64,000 nucleotides of DNA from Thermoplasmata archaeon (GTDB lineage: Archaea > Thermoplasmatota > Thermoplasmata > Lutacidiplasmatales > UBA184): contig JAKAAX010000004.1 of the NCBI GenBank assembly GCA_021802125.1, forward strand, positions 122,794 through 186,793. Reading direction: 5' to 3'. Under the pieces are notes generated by a model that saw nothing but the letters and a program-made list of their open reading frames with translations, made no database searches and was not told where the DNA came from. Position 1 is the stretch's first letter. Each line of letters begins with the position of its first letter. Both the position numbers and the translations under genes were made by a program. Below are positions 24,917 through 33,991 of the stretch, one piece after another.

Positions 24917-25462
24917 CTACTTCTTCGGGCCGAGCTGGCCCTTCCGGCTCGCGATGCTCCGGGCCAGCGAGCCGAAGGCCTCGGCGACCTTGTCGCCGGT
25001 CTTCGCGCTGGTCGAAACGATGGGGCTCTCCCCGAAGGCCCCCGAGGACATGCCGCGCAGCTTCTGCCGGACCTCCTCCATGGTGAAGGCCGGGGTGAGG
25101 TCGTTCTTGTTCACGACGAACACCGCGGGGAACTGGCCCAGGACCTCCTCGGCCGAGCGGATCCAGCCGGAGAGAGAGTCCAGCGTATCCGAGCGGGACC
25201 CGTCGCAGACGAGGAGGACCCCGTCCGCCTCCTGGTAGTAGGCGGTGTAGATCGAGTCGAAGCGCTCCTGCCCGATGATGTCCCAGATCTGGAGACGGAC
25301 CTCGAGCGGGCCCTGGGGCGTGTCGAGCTTCTCGACCCGGGCGGTGACGTTGGTCCCGAGGGTCTCGACGTAGTGCGGGTCGAACATCGAGAAGACGTAG
25401 CGGCTGATGAGGCTCGTCTTGCCGACGGCTCCGTCGCCGAGCAGGATGAGCTTCGCCATCAT
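24917..25462 (-). CDS. Ras/Rab-like small GTPase
   Basis: 181 residues from ATGATG at 25457-25462, preferred because GGGAGGT lies 9-10 nt upstream. All G motifs are present: G1 GDGAVGKTS (9-17), a G2 threonine in ETLGTNV, G3 WDIIGQE, G4 NKND and G5 STSAK. The WDxxGQE form is that of the Ras superfamily and is kept unusually well for an archaeal protein. No prenylation site is seen at the C-terminus (GQLGPKK). It follows a V4R-DUF835 gene on the same strand, which could be its sensor or regulator. Confidence 0.93.
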   Translation of the reverse strand: MMAKLILLGDGAVGKTSLISRYVFSMFDPHYVETLGTNVTARVEKLDTPQGPLEVRLQIWDIIGQERFDSIYTAYYQEADGVLLVCDGSRSDTLDSLSGWIRSAEEVLGQFPAVFVVNKNDLTPAFTMEEVRQKLRGMSSGAFGESPIVSTSAKTGDKVAEAFGSLARSIASRKGQLGPKK

Positions 25463-25565
25463 CCGTCGGGACCTCCCCCCCTCGACGGCGCTCGCCGCTG
25501 GGACGACCTTCCCCGCGTCGCCCTTCCCCTGCCTCATTTCGGTAGAACGCTCCAGGCGACCTCGC

Positions 25566-26600
25566 CTAGTCAAGTTTGCTGTAGGGCTTGAGGGTCCTCA
25601 GGAGAAGCGACCGGTCTCCTGAGGAGACGCTCCCCTGCGACATCGAAACGAGCAGCTCGCCCTTGCCTTCGGCGAGCATCTCCGCGACGATGGAGAGGAA
25701 GTTGCGGGTGGGTTCCACGCCGTTCGCCTCGAGCAGGAGCGGGACGTCGGTCAGGAGCACGACGCCGCCGGGGACCCGCTTGACGAACTCGTCCACGGTG
25801 TTGAGCATCGCGGGGAGGTTCCCCGCCTCCAGGCTCAGCAGCCCCAGGCTCTCCCCGGGGGTCAGGTCGTAGACGCGGATGTGCGAGAGGTCGCGCCGCG
25901 CGCGCAGGGTCTTACCCTTGTCCGAGGTGATCGCGAGCCCGCCCCGCCGCTGCGCCTCCCCGATGAACAGCGCGAGGGCGTCGGTCTTCGGTCCCTCTTC
26001 CACGAGGAACGCGCCGGCGGGGGTCTTCCCCTTGGGCGCCTTCGCACCCTCCTCCCGGCTCCGGGCCGCGGGCGGGACGGGAGCGAGGGGTGGAGGAACG
26101 CTCTCGCCGCTCGCGGGGGAAACGTTCCAGCGGAGCTCCACGAGGGCCCGGTCGGACCCGTCGCCGTCCGGAAGGAACTTGCCGACGACCCGTCGGTCGA
26201 TCAGCTCGGAGACCGCGCCGACCAGGAAGCCCCGGGTGAACTCCATCCGGGTCTCCCGGGGGATCCGGGCGGGCGCCTCGGCCACCCGCGAGAGCTCCAG
26301 GGTCAGGTGGTCCGGGCCGTGCTCCCGGGCTCGGATCTTCGCGAGCCCGATCTGGGCGCAGATCGCGGGGATCACCTCCGCGAGCTCGTTCGCGTCCTTG
26401 ACCTCGACCTGGCTCTGGACGACCTGGCCCGCTCCGCAGCGGGCGCCGAAGGCCACCATGACCTCGGCGACCTTGTCCTCGCGCAGATAGAGACGGAGGG
26501 TGTTCTTGAGGAACCCCAGGTCGCGGCTGGGGAGCGCCAGGTAGTTCGCCCGGGTCGGCGCGGGGGTTCGACCCCTATCCTCCTCTTCCGGTGGGCCCAT
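25566..26600 (-). CDS. V4R-like plus DUF835 two-domain signalling protein
   Basis: 344 residues from the ATG at 26598-26600. Residues about 20-155 resemble a V4R ligand-binding domain (KVAEVMVAFGARCGAGQ, TRGFLVGAVSELIDRRVVG). A Pro/Lys linker leads to a C-terminal DUF835 domain (GAFLVEEGPKTDALALF, ITSDKGKTL, MLNTVDEFVKRVPGGVVLL, FLSIVAEMLAEGKGELLVS). Both domains are common in archaeal regulators. The V4R call is from motif memory and less sure than DUF835. It is the upstream gene of the Ras-like GTPase with 103 nt between them. Confidence 0.7.
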   Translation of the reverse strand: MGPPEEEDRGRTPAPTRANYLALPSRDLGFLKNTLRLYLREDKVAEVMVAFGARCGAGQVVQSQVEVKDANELAEVIPAICAQIGLAKIRAREHGPDHLTLELSRVAEAPARIPRETRMEFTRGFLVGAVSELIDRRVVGKFLPDGDGSDRALVELRWNVSPASGESVPPPLAPVPPAARSREEGAKAPKGKTPAGAFLVEEGPKTDALALFIGEAQRRGGLAITSDKGKTLRARRDLSHIRVYDLTPGESLGLLSLEAGNLPAMLNTVDEFVKRVPGGVVLLTDVPLLLEANGVEPTRNFLSIVAEMLAEGKGELLVSMSQGSVSSGDRSLLLRTLKPYSKLD

Positions 26601-26702
26601 CCACTCTCGGAGGAGGACGAGGCGACATGAGCTTATCGTGGAGACCCGGGCCTGCACCTCGGAGGCCCCCGACCCCCGGTCGTCCTCCCGGACCCTCCCA
26701 TC

Positions 26703-28160
26703 TCAGGAGAGATACCCCTCCCGGGAGAGGTAGGAGCGGACCAGGTCGGTCGACACGTCGACCGAGGACCGGGTCGTGTCCACGACGAGGTCCGGGGCGC
26801 TCGGCTCTTCGAACGGGTCGTTGACGCCGACCATGAGCGGAAGGACGCCCCGGGACGCTCTCCGGTAGAGCCCCTTGGAATCTCGTTCCTGGCAGACCTG
26901 GAGAGGGCAGCGGAGCCACACTTCGACGAACCGCTCGCCACCCGCCTCGCGGGCCGCTCTCCGGACGGACTCGTACGGGCTGGTCATGGGCACGATGGCG
27001 ACCGTACCTCCCTCCGCAAGCCTCGCGGCCAACCGGCTCAGCCGCCGTGCCCGCTCCTCCCGATGCGCCCGGGTCCTTCCCGTGGGCGCCGAGAGCATCC
27101 GACGGGTCTCGCGGCCGTCCAGGACCTGGGTCCGCCATCCGAGGGCCTGAAGGCTGGAGGAGAGCTCCCAAGCCAGCGTGGACTTCCCGGAGGACGGAAG
27201 CCCCTCGATCCAGACCACGAACCCCCTCCGGCTCGCCGTGGCGGCGGAACCGGGCGGGCGCCGGCCCGAGGACAACCGCTCCCAGTTCGCGTGGGCAGGG
27301 AGGTTGCGGACGACCCGCGCGGCCAGGAAGGCGAGCGAGGCGATGGCGAGGGCGAGCAGCAGGAGCTGCTGCTGGAGGTCGAGGAGCCCCTGCCTCCCGA
27401 ACGCCGTCAGGAGCCCGAGCGTGATCATGCCGGAGTCCGCCGCCGCGACGAAGCGCAGGAACCTCGCCTTCGGGATGGCGCGGAAGAGGACCATCCCGAC
27501 CGGGATGCCCACGGCGACGGGCACCGCGATGAGCGGGACCAGCGAGAGGGAGGCCACGGTGAAGAGGGCCCGCCCGGGAACGAGCAGGCTCAACGCGAGG
27601 TAGGTCGACACGGTGATGGAGGACTCTGCCACCCGCACCTGGGCTATCGTGCAACGGAACTCGCTCTTCCCCAGGTTCTGGTTGTTCCAGAAGGCCGCGA
27701 GCGGAGGCCCGGAGATGGTGGTGAGCGCGTAGAGGAACCCGATCGCTCCCCCGAGGACCGGCGTCCACCGCCGCTCCTGTCGGATCGGGCGTCGGACCCC
27801 GAAGAGCTGGAGGATCGTGAACGGCAGCAGCGTCGAGTAGAGGAGGACCCTGACCAGGTTCGGCGCGAGCCACTGGAGCGCGAGGGTGCCCAGGACCACC
27901 CCCGGGGCCAGGCCCAGCGCGACCGGCACGGCCCGCCTCCATGTGAGCGGGATCACCGCCCGCTCCTGGTAGAGCAGGAACAGGTTGACCCCGAGCTCGA
28001 CCAGGACGATCGCGGGGTTCAGCACGCTGTTGTAGACGAAGAGCGAGGCGACCGGGGCGAACAGCGTCGAGAAACCGTACCCCACCGCCCCGTTGGTCAC
28101 CGCCGAGGCGAGGGCCATGACCACGAGGACCAGCACCGTCAGGAGGTCGGGGCCGGACAT
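26703..28160 (-). CDS. TauE/SafE-type permease fused to adenylylsulfate kinase
   Basis: 485 residues. Residues 1-285 hold about eight hydrophobic helices with the glycine/proline pattern of TauE/SafE sulfite/organosulfonate exporters (AVTNGAVGYGFSTLF, GFLYALTTISGPPLAAFWNN). Residues 312-485 are an APS kinase: P-loop GLPSSGKS (320-327), LDGRETRR, ERDSKGLYRRA (425-435) and NDPFEEPSAPDLVVDT. APS kinase normally makes PAPS from adenylylsulfate. The usual DGDNVR is DGRETR here, so activity is not certain. No sulfate adenylyltransferase is nearby. The linked pair suggests coupled sulfur transport and activation. Confidence 0.85.
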   Translation of the reverse strand: MSGPDLLTVLVLVVMALASAVTNGAVGYGFSTLFAPVASLFVYNSVLNPAIVLVELGVNLFLLYQERAVIPLTWRRAVPVALGLAPGVVLGTLALQWLAPNLVRVLLYSTLLPFTILQLFGVRRPIRQERRWTPVLGGAIGFLYALTTISGPPLAAFWNNQNLGKSEFRCTIAQVRVAESSITVSTYLALSLLVPGRALFTVASLSLVPLIAVPVAVGIPVGMVLFRAIPKARFLRFVAAADSGMITLGLLTAFGRQGLLDLQQQLLLLALAIASLAFLAARVVRNLPAHANWERLSSGRRPPGSAATASRRGFVVWIEGLPSSGKSTLAWELSSSLQALGWRTQVLDGRETRRMLSAPTGRTRAHREERARRLSRLAARLAEGGTVAIVPMTSPYESVRRAAREAGGERFVEVWLRCPLQVCQERDSKGLYRRASRGVLPLMVGVNDPFEEPSAPDLVVDTTRSSVDVSTDLVRSYLSREGYLS

Positions 28161-28194
28161 GAGCGCAGGTCAGTCGTAGGACCCGCTCTTGGCA

Positions 28195-28203
28195 GATATA
28201 CAT
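28195..28203 (-). promoter_or_regulatory. TATA box of the permease-APS kinase gene
   Basis: On the minus strand this reads TGTATATC, which would start transcription about 13 nt before the ATG at 28160. Nothing else is seen in 28204-28360. Confidence 0.5.
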
Positions 28204-28360
28204 GCGAGAAAGGCGCCCAAGCGTTATCGATGGTCGCAGGTACAGCGTATGACCTGGCCAAGTAGGGCCCCGGCGGACCCGCTCGGGCGGAGCCGTCCCC
28301 TCCCGCACCTCGGAGAGCGCGCGGAACGCCGTTCCCGACCAGGAGGGGCGGCCCGCGCGG

Positions 28361-31300
28361 TCACTCGACGATCTTGGAGACGTCGACCTCGGAGGCCTTG
28401 AGGTGGGTCCGGTGCCGGTAGTGCCCGGCGAGGAGGGCATCGACGCGGGCCCTGAGGTGCGGCAGCGAGGTGGTCGTCCCATCCCACTCGATCAGGGCCT
28501 CGTGCCAGGCCTTCTCCATGTCCTCGAGCGCGACGGCCACCTCGCGCAAGACCTGCTTCGGGTTCCGCCCCGAGAGCACGACGGCCGCGACGAGACGGTG
28601 CCCCCGCACGATGTGGAGCTTCATGTTGGCGAACTCGAGCACGTTCAGGTGGCCCCCCTCGGGGCTGAAGGACTTCTGCAGGAACCCCTCCACGGCCTGC
28701 AGCATCCCCGTCACGACCTCGGGTTCCAGGTCCGCACGGGCCGTCCGGGAGGCGTGCCAGACCAGCTTGCCGCCCTTGTAGACCAGGAAGATCTCCTCGA
28801 CACGCGAGGCGTTCGAGCCCCGCAGCACGTAGGCCACGAGGATGGCGACGACGACCGCGATGCCCACGTAGGGGAGCACGGTCTCCCAGAGGGGCGTGGA
28901 GGGGTTGGACGGCGTGACCCCCGTCCCAGTGTAGTTCTTGAGGACGTAGATCACGACCGACTCGGAGACGGTGGGCAGTCCTGGGGAGGCGATGGTGGCG
29001 TTGATCGTGCAGTTGGTGTGGGTCCGCACGCTCGCGGGAAGCGTGAACGCGATGTTGGACCATCCTCCCCGGAACGCGGTCCCCGCCCCGAGGGTGATGG
29101 CCAAGTAGTTGCTGGGAGCCCAGCTGAGCCCCAGCGCGACGGTGCCCGAGGAGACCCCCGCGAAGACGCCCGAGGAGGTCTCGTGGCGGATGGACAGATT
29201 GACGGTCACCATCGAGCCGGGAGGCGGCTGGGAGGGTATCGCGGACATCGTGACGGTCACGATGAGGTTCGGGTTGAGGGCCCGCAGGCAGTAGCCGTGC
29301 ACCCAGCTCCCGGTCGCGTTGATCGTGACCGCCGCGTAGGCGCGCGCGAAGCCGGGGAGCGCGAAGGTCACGTTGTAGGTGAGACCCGGGACGAGCGTCA
29401 TGTTGAACGTGCCCGCGCTGTTGGTGGAATTGCTGACGTTGTACCGGGGCGGCACCGAGTCGGCGAAGACCTGGACGTCCACCAGCCGGTCCGCGTACCC
29501 GCAGATGCCCACCGTGCCGTTGAAGTTCGCGACCCGTCCACTCGGGTTCGGCAGGAAGAAGATCATGGAGGCCGGGGCCCACCCCATCGCGAACGAGGCG
29601 TTCGTCTCGTTGAGGTAGCCGCTCCGGTTCGCGGTCACCTCGTAGGTCCCGGCAGGCAGCGTGATCGAGAAGCTGCCGTCGGGGAGCGTCGTGGTGTTGG
29701 TCCAGTTCTGCGGAGAGCCGAGCCCTTCGACGATGACGCGCGCCCCGGAGAGCGGCGACGGGCGCGAGGCGCCCGACGGTCCCAACGGGACCTCGTAGAC
29801 GAAGCCCGAGAGGGTCGCGTTGGCGGGCACGACGAGGGCGCTCCCCGAGATGGACGTGGAGCTCCCGCCGGTCGAGACCACGGTGAGCGTCCACGTGAGG
29901 GCGCCCACCCCGGCGACCGGAGGCAACGTCCCGGTCCAGTTCCCCGAGAGCAGCGTCCCGCTCGAATTGACCCCTCGCGAGAAGATGAGCGACGCGGTCA
30001 CGGGGGACCCACCCCCCGGGACCTGGTACCGTAGATTGACGGCGGCGACCCCGAAGCCTCCCGACGCGCTCGCGTTGCCCCAGGCGTGCCAGACGGCACC
30101 CGCCCGGATGGGGCCGAACGGCCCGCCGGAGAGGATCGAGGGCGCAGGGGCGGGCAGGGCCCCACCGAACTCGTCCGTGGACAACGGCGCTCCCCCCGCA
30201 CCCACGCCTCCCAGCACCCAGAGCGCCCCGGGAGGTCCCCCGACCAGCGTCAGAGGGCCGTGCGCCTGGGCCGCGAGGGGAAAGGCGGGCAGCAGGGTCC
30301 AATGGAAGTTCGTGAGGTTCAGCACCCACACGTCGTCGAGATACTTCGACGAGCCGTTCAACCCCCCGAACAGGACGGCCTCACCCATCGAGGGGAGAGC
30401 GACCATCGACGCCAGCTCCCGCCCTGCCGGGGGAGTCGAGGCCAGGGTGTCGTTCGTCCAGTTCGCCCAGGCGCCGCTCGGCCAGGAGAGGTTCCAGGTC
30501 TGCTGACCCCAGGGAAGGTTGCCAAAGTTGCTGCCCCCGAAGAGCGACAGCCCGGTCGTGGAGGAGGCCGAGGCGGAGAACCAGAGCGGTCCGGGGTGCA
30601 CTGCGGTCCGGATCGAGGTCCAGCTCAGCGTGAGGGGGGAGTAGGCCCAGGTATCGTTCAGCGCGGCCACCGCGACCCCACCGAACACCACGACCCGGGC
30701 CGAGACGCCCGACGGGTCGACCCCGTAGGCCATCCCGCAGCGCCCGGGAGGGAGGGGGGAGACGACGTACGGCTGGCGCCAGGAAAGGTTCGTGGGGTAG
30801 AACCACCAGACATCGTTGAGGTAGCTGATCGGGCCCGCCTCGCCGCCGAAGAGGACGAAGACCCCTGCGGCGCGGTCGAAGACGAGCGCCGCGTCGCTCC
30901 TCGCGGGGGGCGCAGGAGCGGGCGCAGGCGAGACCCGGTGGAGGGTCTGGTTCGCGTACCAGAGCACCCAGGTGTCCCCGAGCACGGAGGCCGCGGGGCA
31001 AACGGCCACACCGGAGGAGCAGCCTCCGAAGACCAGGGTCAGTCCGTCGACGGGATCGTTCGCGATCCCCGCGCCGACCCTGGGCACGAACCCCGAAGGG
31101 AGCGAGGACCCCCACCAGTCGATCCCCGAGATCGCCGCCGAGACGGTGGCGGGGATGGGCGAGGGCGAGGGCGCGAGCGGAGCGGTAGCCCGGAAACCCT
31201 CCTGCGTTCCCGCCGTCGCGGCGGACGAGGGAGTCCCCGTACCCACGGAAGGCGACGTGACCTGTGCGGAGATCCCCGCATGGGGTGCTGGCGGGAGCGC

Positions 31301-31486
31301 GGCCGGAGGGGCCCCCGTCCACGCGAGCGCGCCGGCCATCGAGAGCGAGAGGAGCGCGAGGGCGAGCCACGTTCGACGACCGTCCACCCCGCCGCGACGG
31401 GGCCGATCCGAGGCCCGTCTTCGGGTCGCTTCGGACCTGGCCGACACTTGGCCCCTACGGTCCGTTGGCACTTCCGATCTGCGCAT
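28361..31486 (-). CDS. surface protein: Kelch-like repeats, carboxypeptidase-regulatory-like domain, TM anchor, cytoplasmic domain
   Basis: 1041 residues. An Arg-rich start and TM/signal (TWLALALLSLSMAGALAW) precede Kelch-type repeats from about 100 to 420 (LTLVFGGCSS, FVLFGGEAGPISYLNDVWW, RVVVFGGVAVAALNDTW). A CarboxypepD_reg-like beta domain follows near 590-640 (FVYEVPLGPSGA, GSFSITLPAGTYEVTA). A TM helix (VGIAVVVAILVAYVLRG) near 885 leads to a cytoplasmic domain (EEIFLVYKGGKLVWHASRT, MLQAVEGFLQKSF) of a type seen at the end of archaeal membrane receptors, perhaps roadblock/longin-like. This order suggests a transmembrane sensor. It overlaps the upstream gene's end by 32 nt. Confidence 0.75.
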   Translation of the reverse strand: MRRSEVPTDRRGQVSARSEATRRRASDRPRRGGVDGRRTWLALALLSLSMAGALAWTGAPPAALPPAPHAGISAQVTSPSVGTGTPSSAATAGTQEGFRATAPLAPSPSPIPATVSAAISGIDWWGSSLPSGFVPRVGAGIANDPVDGLTLVFGGCSSGVAVCPAASVLGDTWVLWYANQTLHRVSPAPAPAPPARSDAALVFDRAAGVFVLFGGEAGPISYLNDVWWFYPTNLSWRQPYVVSPLPPGRCGMAYGVDPSGVSARVVVFGGVAVAALNDTWAYSPLTLSWTSIRTAVHPGPLWFSASASSTTGLSLFGGSNFGNLPWGQQTWNLSWPSGAWANWTNDTLASTPPAGRELASMVALPSMGEAVLFGGLNGSSKYLDDVWVLNLTNFHWTLLPAFPLAAQAHGPLTLVGGPPGALWVLGGVGAGGAPLSTDEFGGALPAPAPSILSGGPFGPIRAGAVWHAWGNASASGGFGVAAVNLRYQVPGGGSPVTASLIFSRGVNSSGTLLSGNWTGTLPPVAGVGALTWTLTVVSTGGSSTSISGSALVVPANATLSGFVYEVPLGPSGASRPSPLSGARVIVEGLGSPQNWTNTTTLPDGSFSITLPAGTYEVTANRSGYLNETNASFAMGWAPASMIFFLPNPSGRVANFNGTVGICGYADRLVDVQVFADSVPPRYNVSNSTNSAGTFNMTLVPGLTYNVTFALPGFARAYAAVTINATGSWVHGYCLRALNPNLIVTVTMSAIPSQPPPGSMVTVNLSIRHETSSGVFAGVSSGTVALGLSWAPSNYLAITLGAGTAFRGGWSNIAFTLPASVRTHTNCTINATIASPGLPTVSESVVIYVLKNYTGTGVTPSNPSTPLWETVLPYVGIAVVVAILVAYVLRGSNASRVEEIFLVYKGGKLVWHASRTARADLEPEVVTGMLQAVEGFLQKSFSPEGGHLNVLEFANMKLHIVRGHRLVAAVVLSGRNPKQVLREVAVALEDMEKAWHEALIEWDGTTTSLPHLRARVDALLAGHYRHRTHLKASEVDVSKIVE

Positions 31487-33833
31487 CCGCGGCCCTGACC
31501 ACCGTGACGCTACCGTTCGGGCCGAAGATAGAGACTGTCACCGTGTAGGCCCCGTTCCAGACGAAGAGGTGGGTGGTCCAGGCCCCTGAGGAGGTGGAGC
31601 AGACGAGGGGGTCCCAGACGGTGCCCGCAAGCCCGGTGCAGGTGGCGAGGTCGAACGTCCCGCGGGGGAAGCCCGGGGGCAAGGGGACTCCCGCGTGCAG
31701 GAGCTCGCAGGTCAGGTTGGCGTAGAGGCAGCCGTGCTGCCGGCCCCCGCTGGGGTTGGGGCCGCTGAAGGCCCAGCCGACGCTGGTCGCGCCGACCGCA
31801 GCGGGGAGGGCGGACGAATCGTAGGTGACAAGGTACCCCCCGGCCAGGACGAGCCCGAGGGCTGGGCCGAGAGGCCGCTCCAGAGCGCTCGGACCCCCGC
31901 GATGGTGGTGGTGGAACGTCCAGGCGAGGGTGCGTTGGAAGAAGGGGGTCGTGAGGGTCACCGTGACCGGAGTGGACTTCCCGTGGCTCGTCACGTTCAG
32001 GTGGAGGAACTGGTCATCGAGGTCCGGCGCGCGGGTCGCGTTCCACGGGAGCATGAGCGTGGCATACCCCACGGTCGAGGTCCCTCCCGGCACGCGGGTC
32101 ACGTTCAGCCACAGCTCGGTCGTGCAAGCGGACCCCCGGTCGCGACCGGCGGAGATGGCGGGCGCATCCCTCGGCGCGCAGCAATTGCCGTCGTCCGAGG
32201 GGAGGGGGGCGACGTCCGTGCCCTCCCGACCGCAGCTGCAGCCGTCGTCCCTCGGGAGGGGGGAGGCCTCCCGGGAGCCGTCGCCGCGACCGCAGTCCGC
32301 AAGGTCGAGGACCGTGAGCTGGGCGCGGCTTCCAGGGGCCCCGCCCACCGATAGGGTGACGTTCACCAGGTAGCAAGCGAAGCTTCCACCGCAGACCGCG
32401 CCACCACCGAGCCCCCCACCGCCACCACCACCTCCGCCGCCGTTCTGCGGCAGCACGGTGAGCAGCTGCGACGCGGACGCGAAGTAGCCCCCGGCGTCCG
32501 AGACCGTGAGGGTGACCGAGTAGTTGCCCGCCTGCGCGTAGGAGTGGCTCGCGTTCGCCGTGATCGCGCTCGAACCGTCGCCGAAGCTCCAGGCGTAGGA
32601 GGTCAGGGGGTAGCTCGCGTCGGTGCTGGTGCTCGTGAACACCACGGATTGCCCGACCACGGGACTCGCGGGGGCCATCGTGAAGCTGGCTTGGGGACCG
32701 CCCCCGCTCGGAACCGAGCCGCCGTTCGTGACGAACGCCCAAACCGCCCCGGAGGGCAACGGCGACGCCAGACCGAAGGTCAGGTTCACGGAGCTGTCCG
32801 GGGGGAGGACCGCGGACTGGCCGTCCGTCGCCGAGAGCACCTGGGTCCAGTTCGCTCCGGTACCGGACACGGCGGAGACGAGGGTCGTGGGCGTCAGGGG
32901 AAGGTTGCTGACCCCGCCCTCCAAGGCGAGCCACGCGAGCTCGTGCGTGCCCTGCCAGATGAGCCGGACCACGACCGGCTGAGTGCCGCTGGCGAGCGCG
33001 GACCCGATGGGGAGGATGAAGTCGGAGAAGTACTCGCGGGGAGCGACGAAGCCGATCGACGAGAAGCCGCCCGTCGACGGGTCGCCCACCTCGACCCCGA
33101 TGCCGCTGGCTCCGGAGGGGGGATAGGCCGGGTCCTCCTGGGCCCGGAGGACCACGTACTCCTGGTTCGCCCCGGCGACGTCGCCAAAGGAGCCGAGGAC
33201 GACCGCGCCCGATGCCTCCGTCAGGAACGTGCTGTTGGGGGTCGTTCCGTTCGCGGAGGGGTTGAGCAGGAGGGCGGTGACGTTCGCGCCCCCGCCATCG
33301 GAAGCGCAGGCTACGTTCTGCTGAGAGACGGCCCCGTAGACGTTCTGCGAGCCCTCCGTCACTCCGGGGAACTCCGTGCCCGGGAGGGCGTATCCGAGCT
33401 CCACGGAGTCGAGGGAGGTCGAGTAGCCCGGACCCTGGTCGATCTGGAGCTCAACGCGTGAGCCGTCGGCGGGGAGCGACCGCTGCAGGAGGTAGGTGTC
33501 CACGAGACCGCTCGCGCCCGGCGTGGCGTACTGCTCCGGAAGGACGTTGTCGTCGATGTGCCAGGCGCCCCCTGAGGGCCCTTCCAGGAACGGGCTGCCG
33601 TTGGGGTAGGATTGTGCCCCCTCCGGGGACGGTCCGGGGAGGGGGCCGCCACCCGAGGGGGCTGGCGAGGGAACGGAGGGCGCGGCGGTAGGGGAGGTGG
33701 GAACGATCGCGACCGTGGACGTGGATCCAGGGGCGCCGAGGGTCGGAAGCCCCAGGACCAGCGCGAAGGCGGCGGCAGCTACGACGAGCGGCCAGGATTT
33801 GGCCGACGGGCTGCCTGCTCTGAGTAGGAACAT
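31455..33833 (-). CDS. secreted/anchored surface protein with PKD domain
   Basis: 792 residues with an N-terminal signal (WPLVVAAAAFALVLGLPTLG), a Thr/Pro/Ser linker, a beta-rich region, a PKD domain (YAWSFGDGSSAITANAS, SYSVTLTVSD-like ending) at about 400-470, and a run of glycines. A Cys-rich insert follows (CSCGREG, NCCAPRD), then more beta structure. Many NxS/T sites suggest N-glycosylation. The ATG has GGGGAGGG just upstream. It is the first gene of a pair with the Kelch protein and probably acts in adhesion or cell-surface structure; there is no enzymatic motif. Confidence 0.75.
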   Translation of the reverse strand: MFLLRAGSPSAKSWPLVVAAAAFALVLGLPTLGAPGSTSTVAIVPTSPTAAPSVPSPAPSGGGPLPGPSPEGAQSYPNGSPFLEGPSGGAWHIDDNVLPEQYATPGASGLVDTYLLQRSLPADGSRVELQIDQGPGYSTSLDSVELGYALPGTEFPGVTEGSQNVYGAVSQQNVACASDGGGANVTALLLNPSANGTTPNSTFLTEASGAVVLGSFGDVAGANQEYVVLRAQEDPAYPPSGASGIGVEVGDPSTGGFSSIGFVAPREYFSDFILPIGSALASGTQPVVVRLIWQGTHELAWLALEGGVSNLPLTPTTLVSAVSGTGANWTQVLSATDGQSAVLPPDSSVNLTFGLASPLPSGAVWAFVTNGGSVPSGGGPQASFTMAPASPVVGQSVVFTSTSTDASYPLTSYAWSFGDGSSAITANASHSYAQAGNYSVTLTVSDAGGYFASASQLLTVLPQNGGGGGGGGGGLGGGAVCGGSFACYLVNVTLSVGGAPGSRAQLTVLDLADCGRGDGSREASPLPRDDGCSCGREGTDVAPLPSDDGNCCAPRDAPAISAGRDRGSACTTELWLNVTRVPGGTSTVGYATLMLPWNATRAPDLDDQFLHLNVTSHGKSTPVTVTLTTPFFQRTLAWTFHHHHRGGPSALERPLGPALGLVLAGGYLVTYDSSALPAAVGATSVGWAFSGPNPSGGRQHGCLYANLTCELLHAGVPLPPGFPRGTFDLATCTGLAGTVWDPLVCSTSSGAWTTHLFVWNGAYTVTVSIFGPNGSVTVVRAADAQIGSANGP

Positions 33834-33991
33834 CCGCCCTCCCCTCCCCGGAGGACCGGCCGACTCTGCGGCCTATGTGACAACACGCCACACGGGCTAT
33901 TTAGCCGTATCTCAGGACCTCGGCGTGAGCACGCACAAATGCGCATGATTGCGGGAGCGGGCCGCCCGCCCCCCCGCTCCATCCGGCGGAC

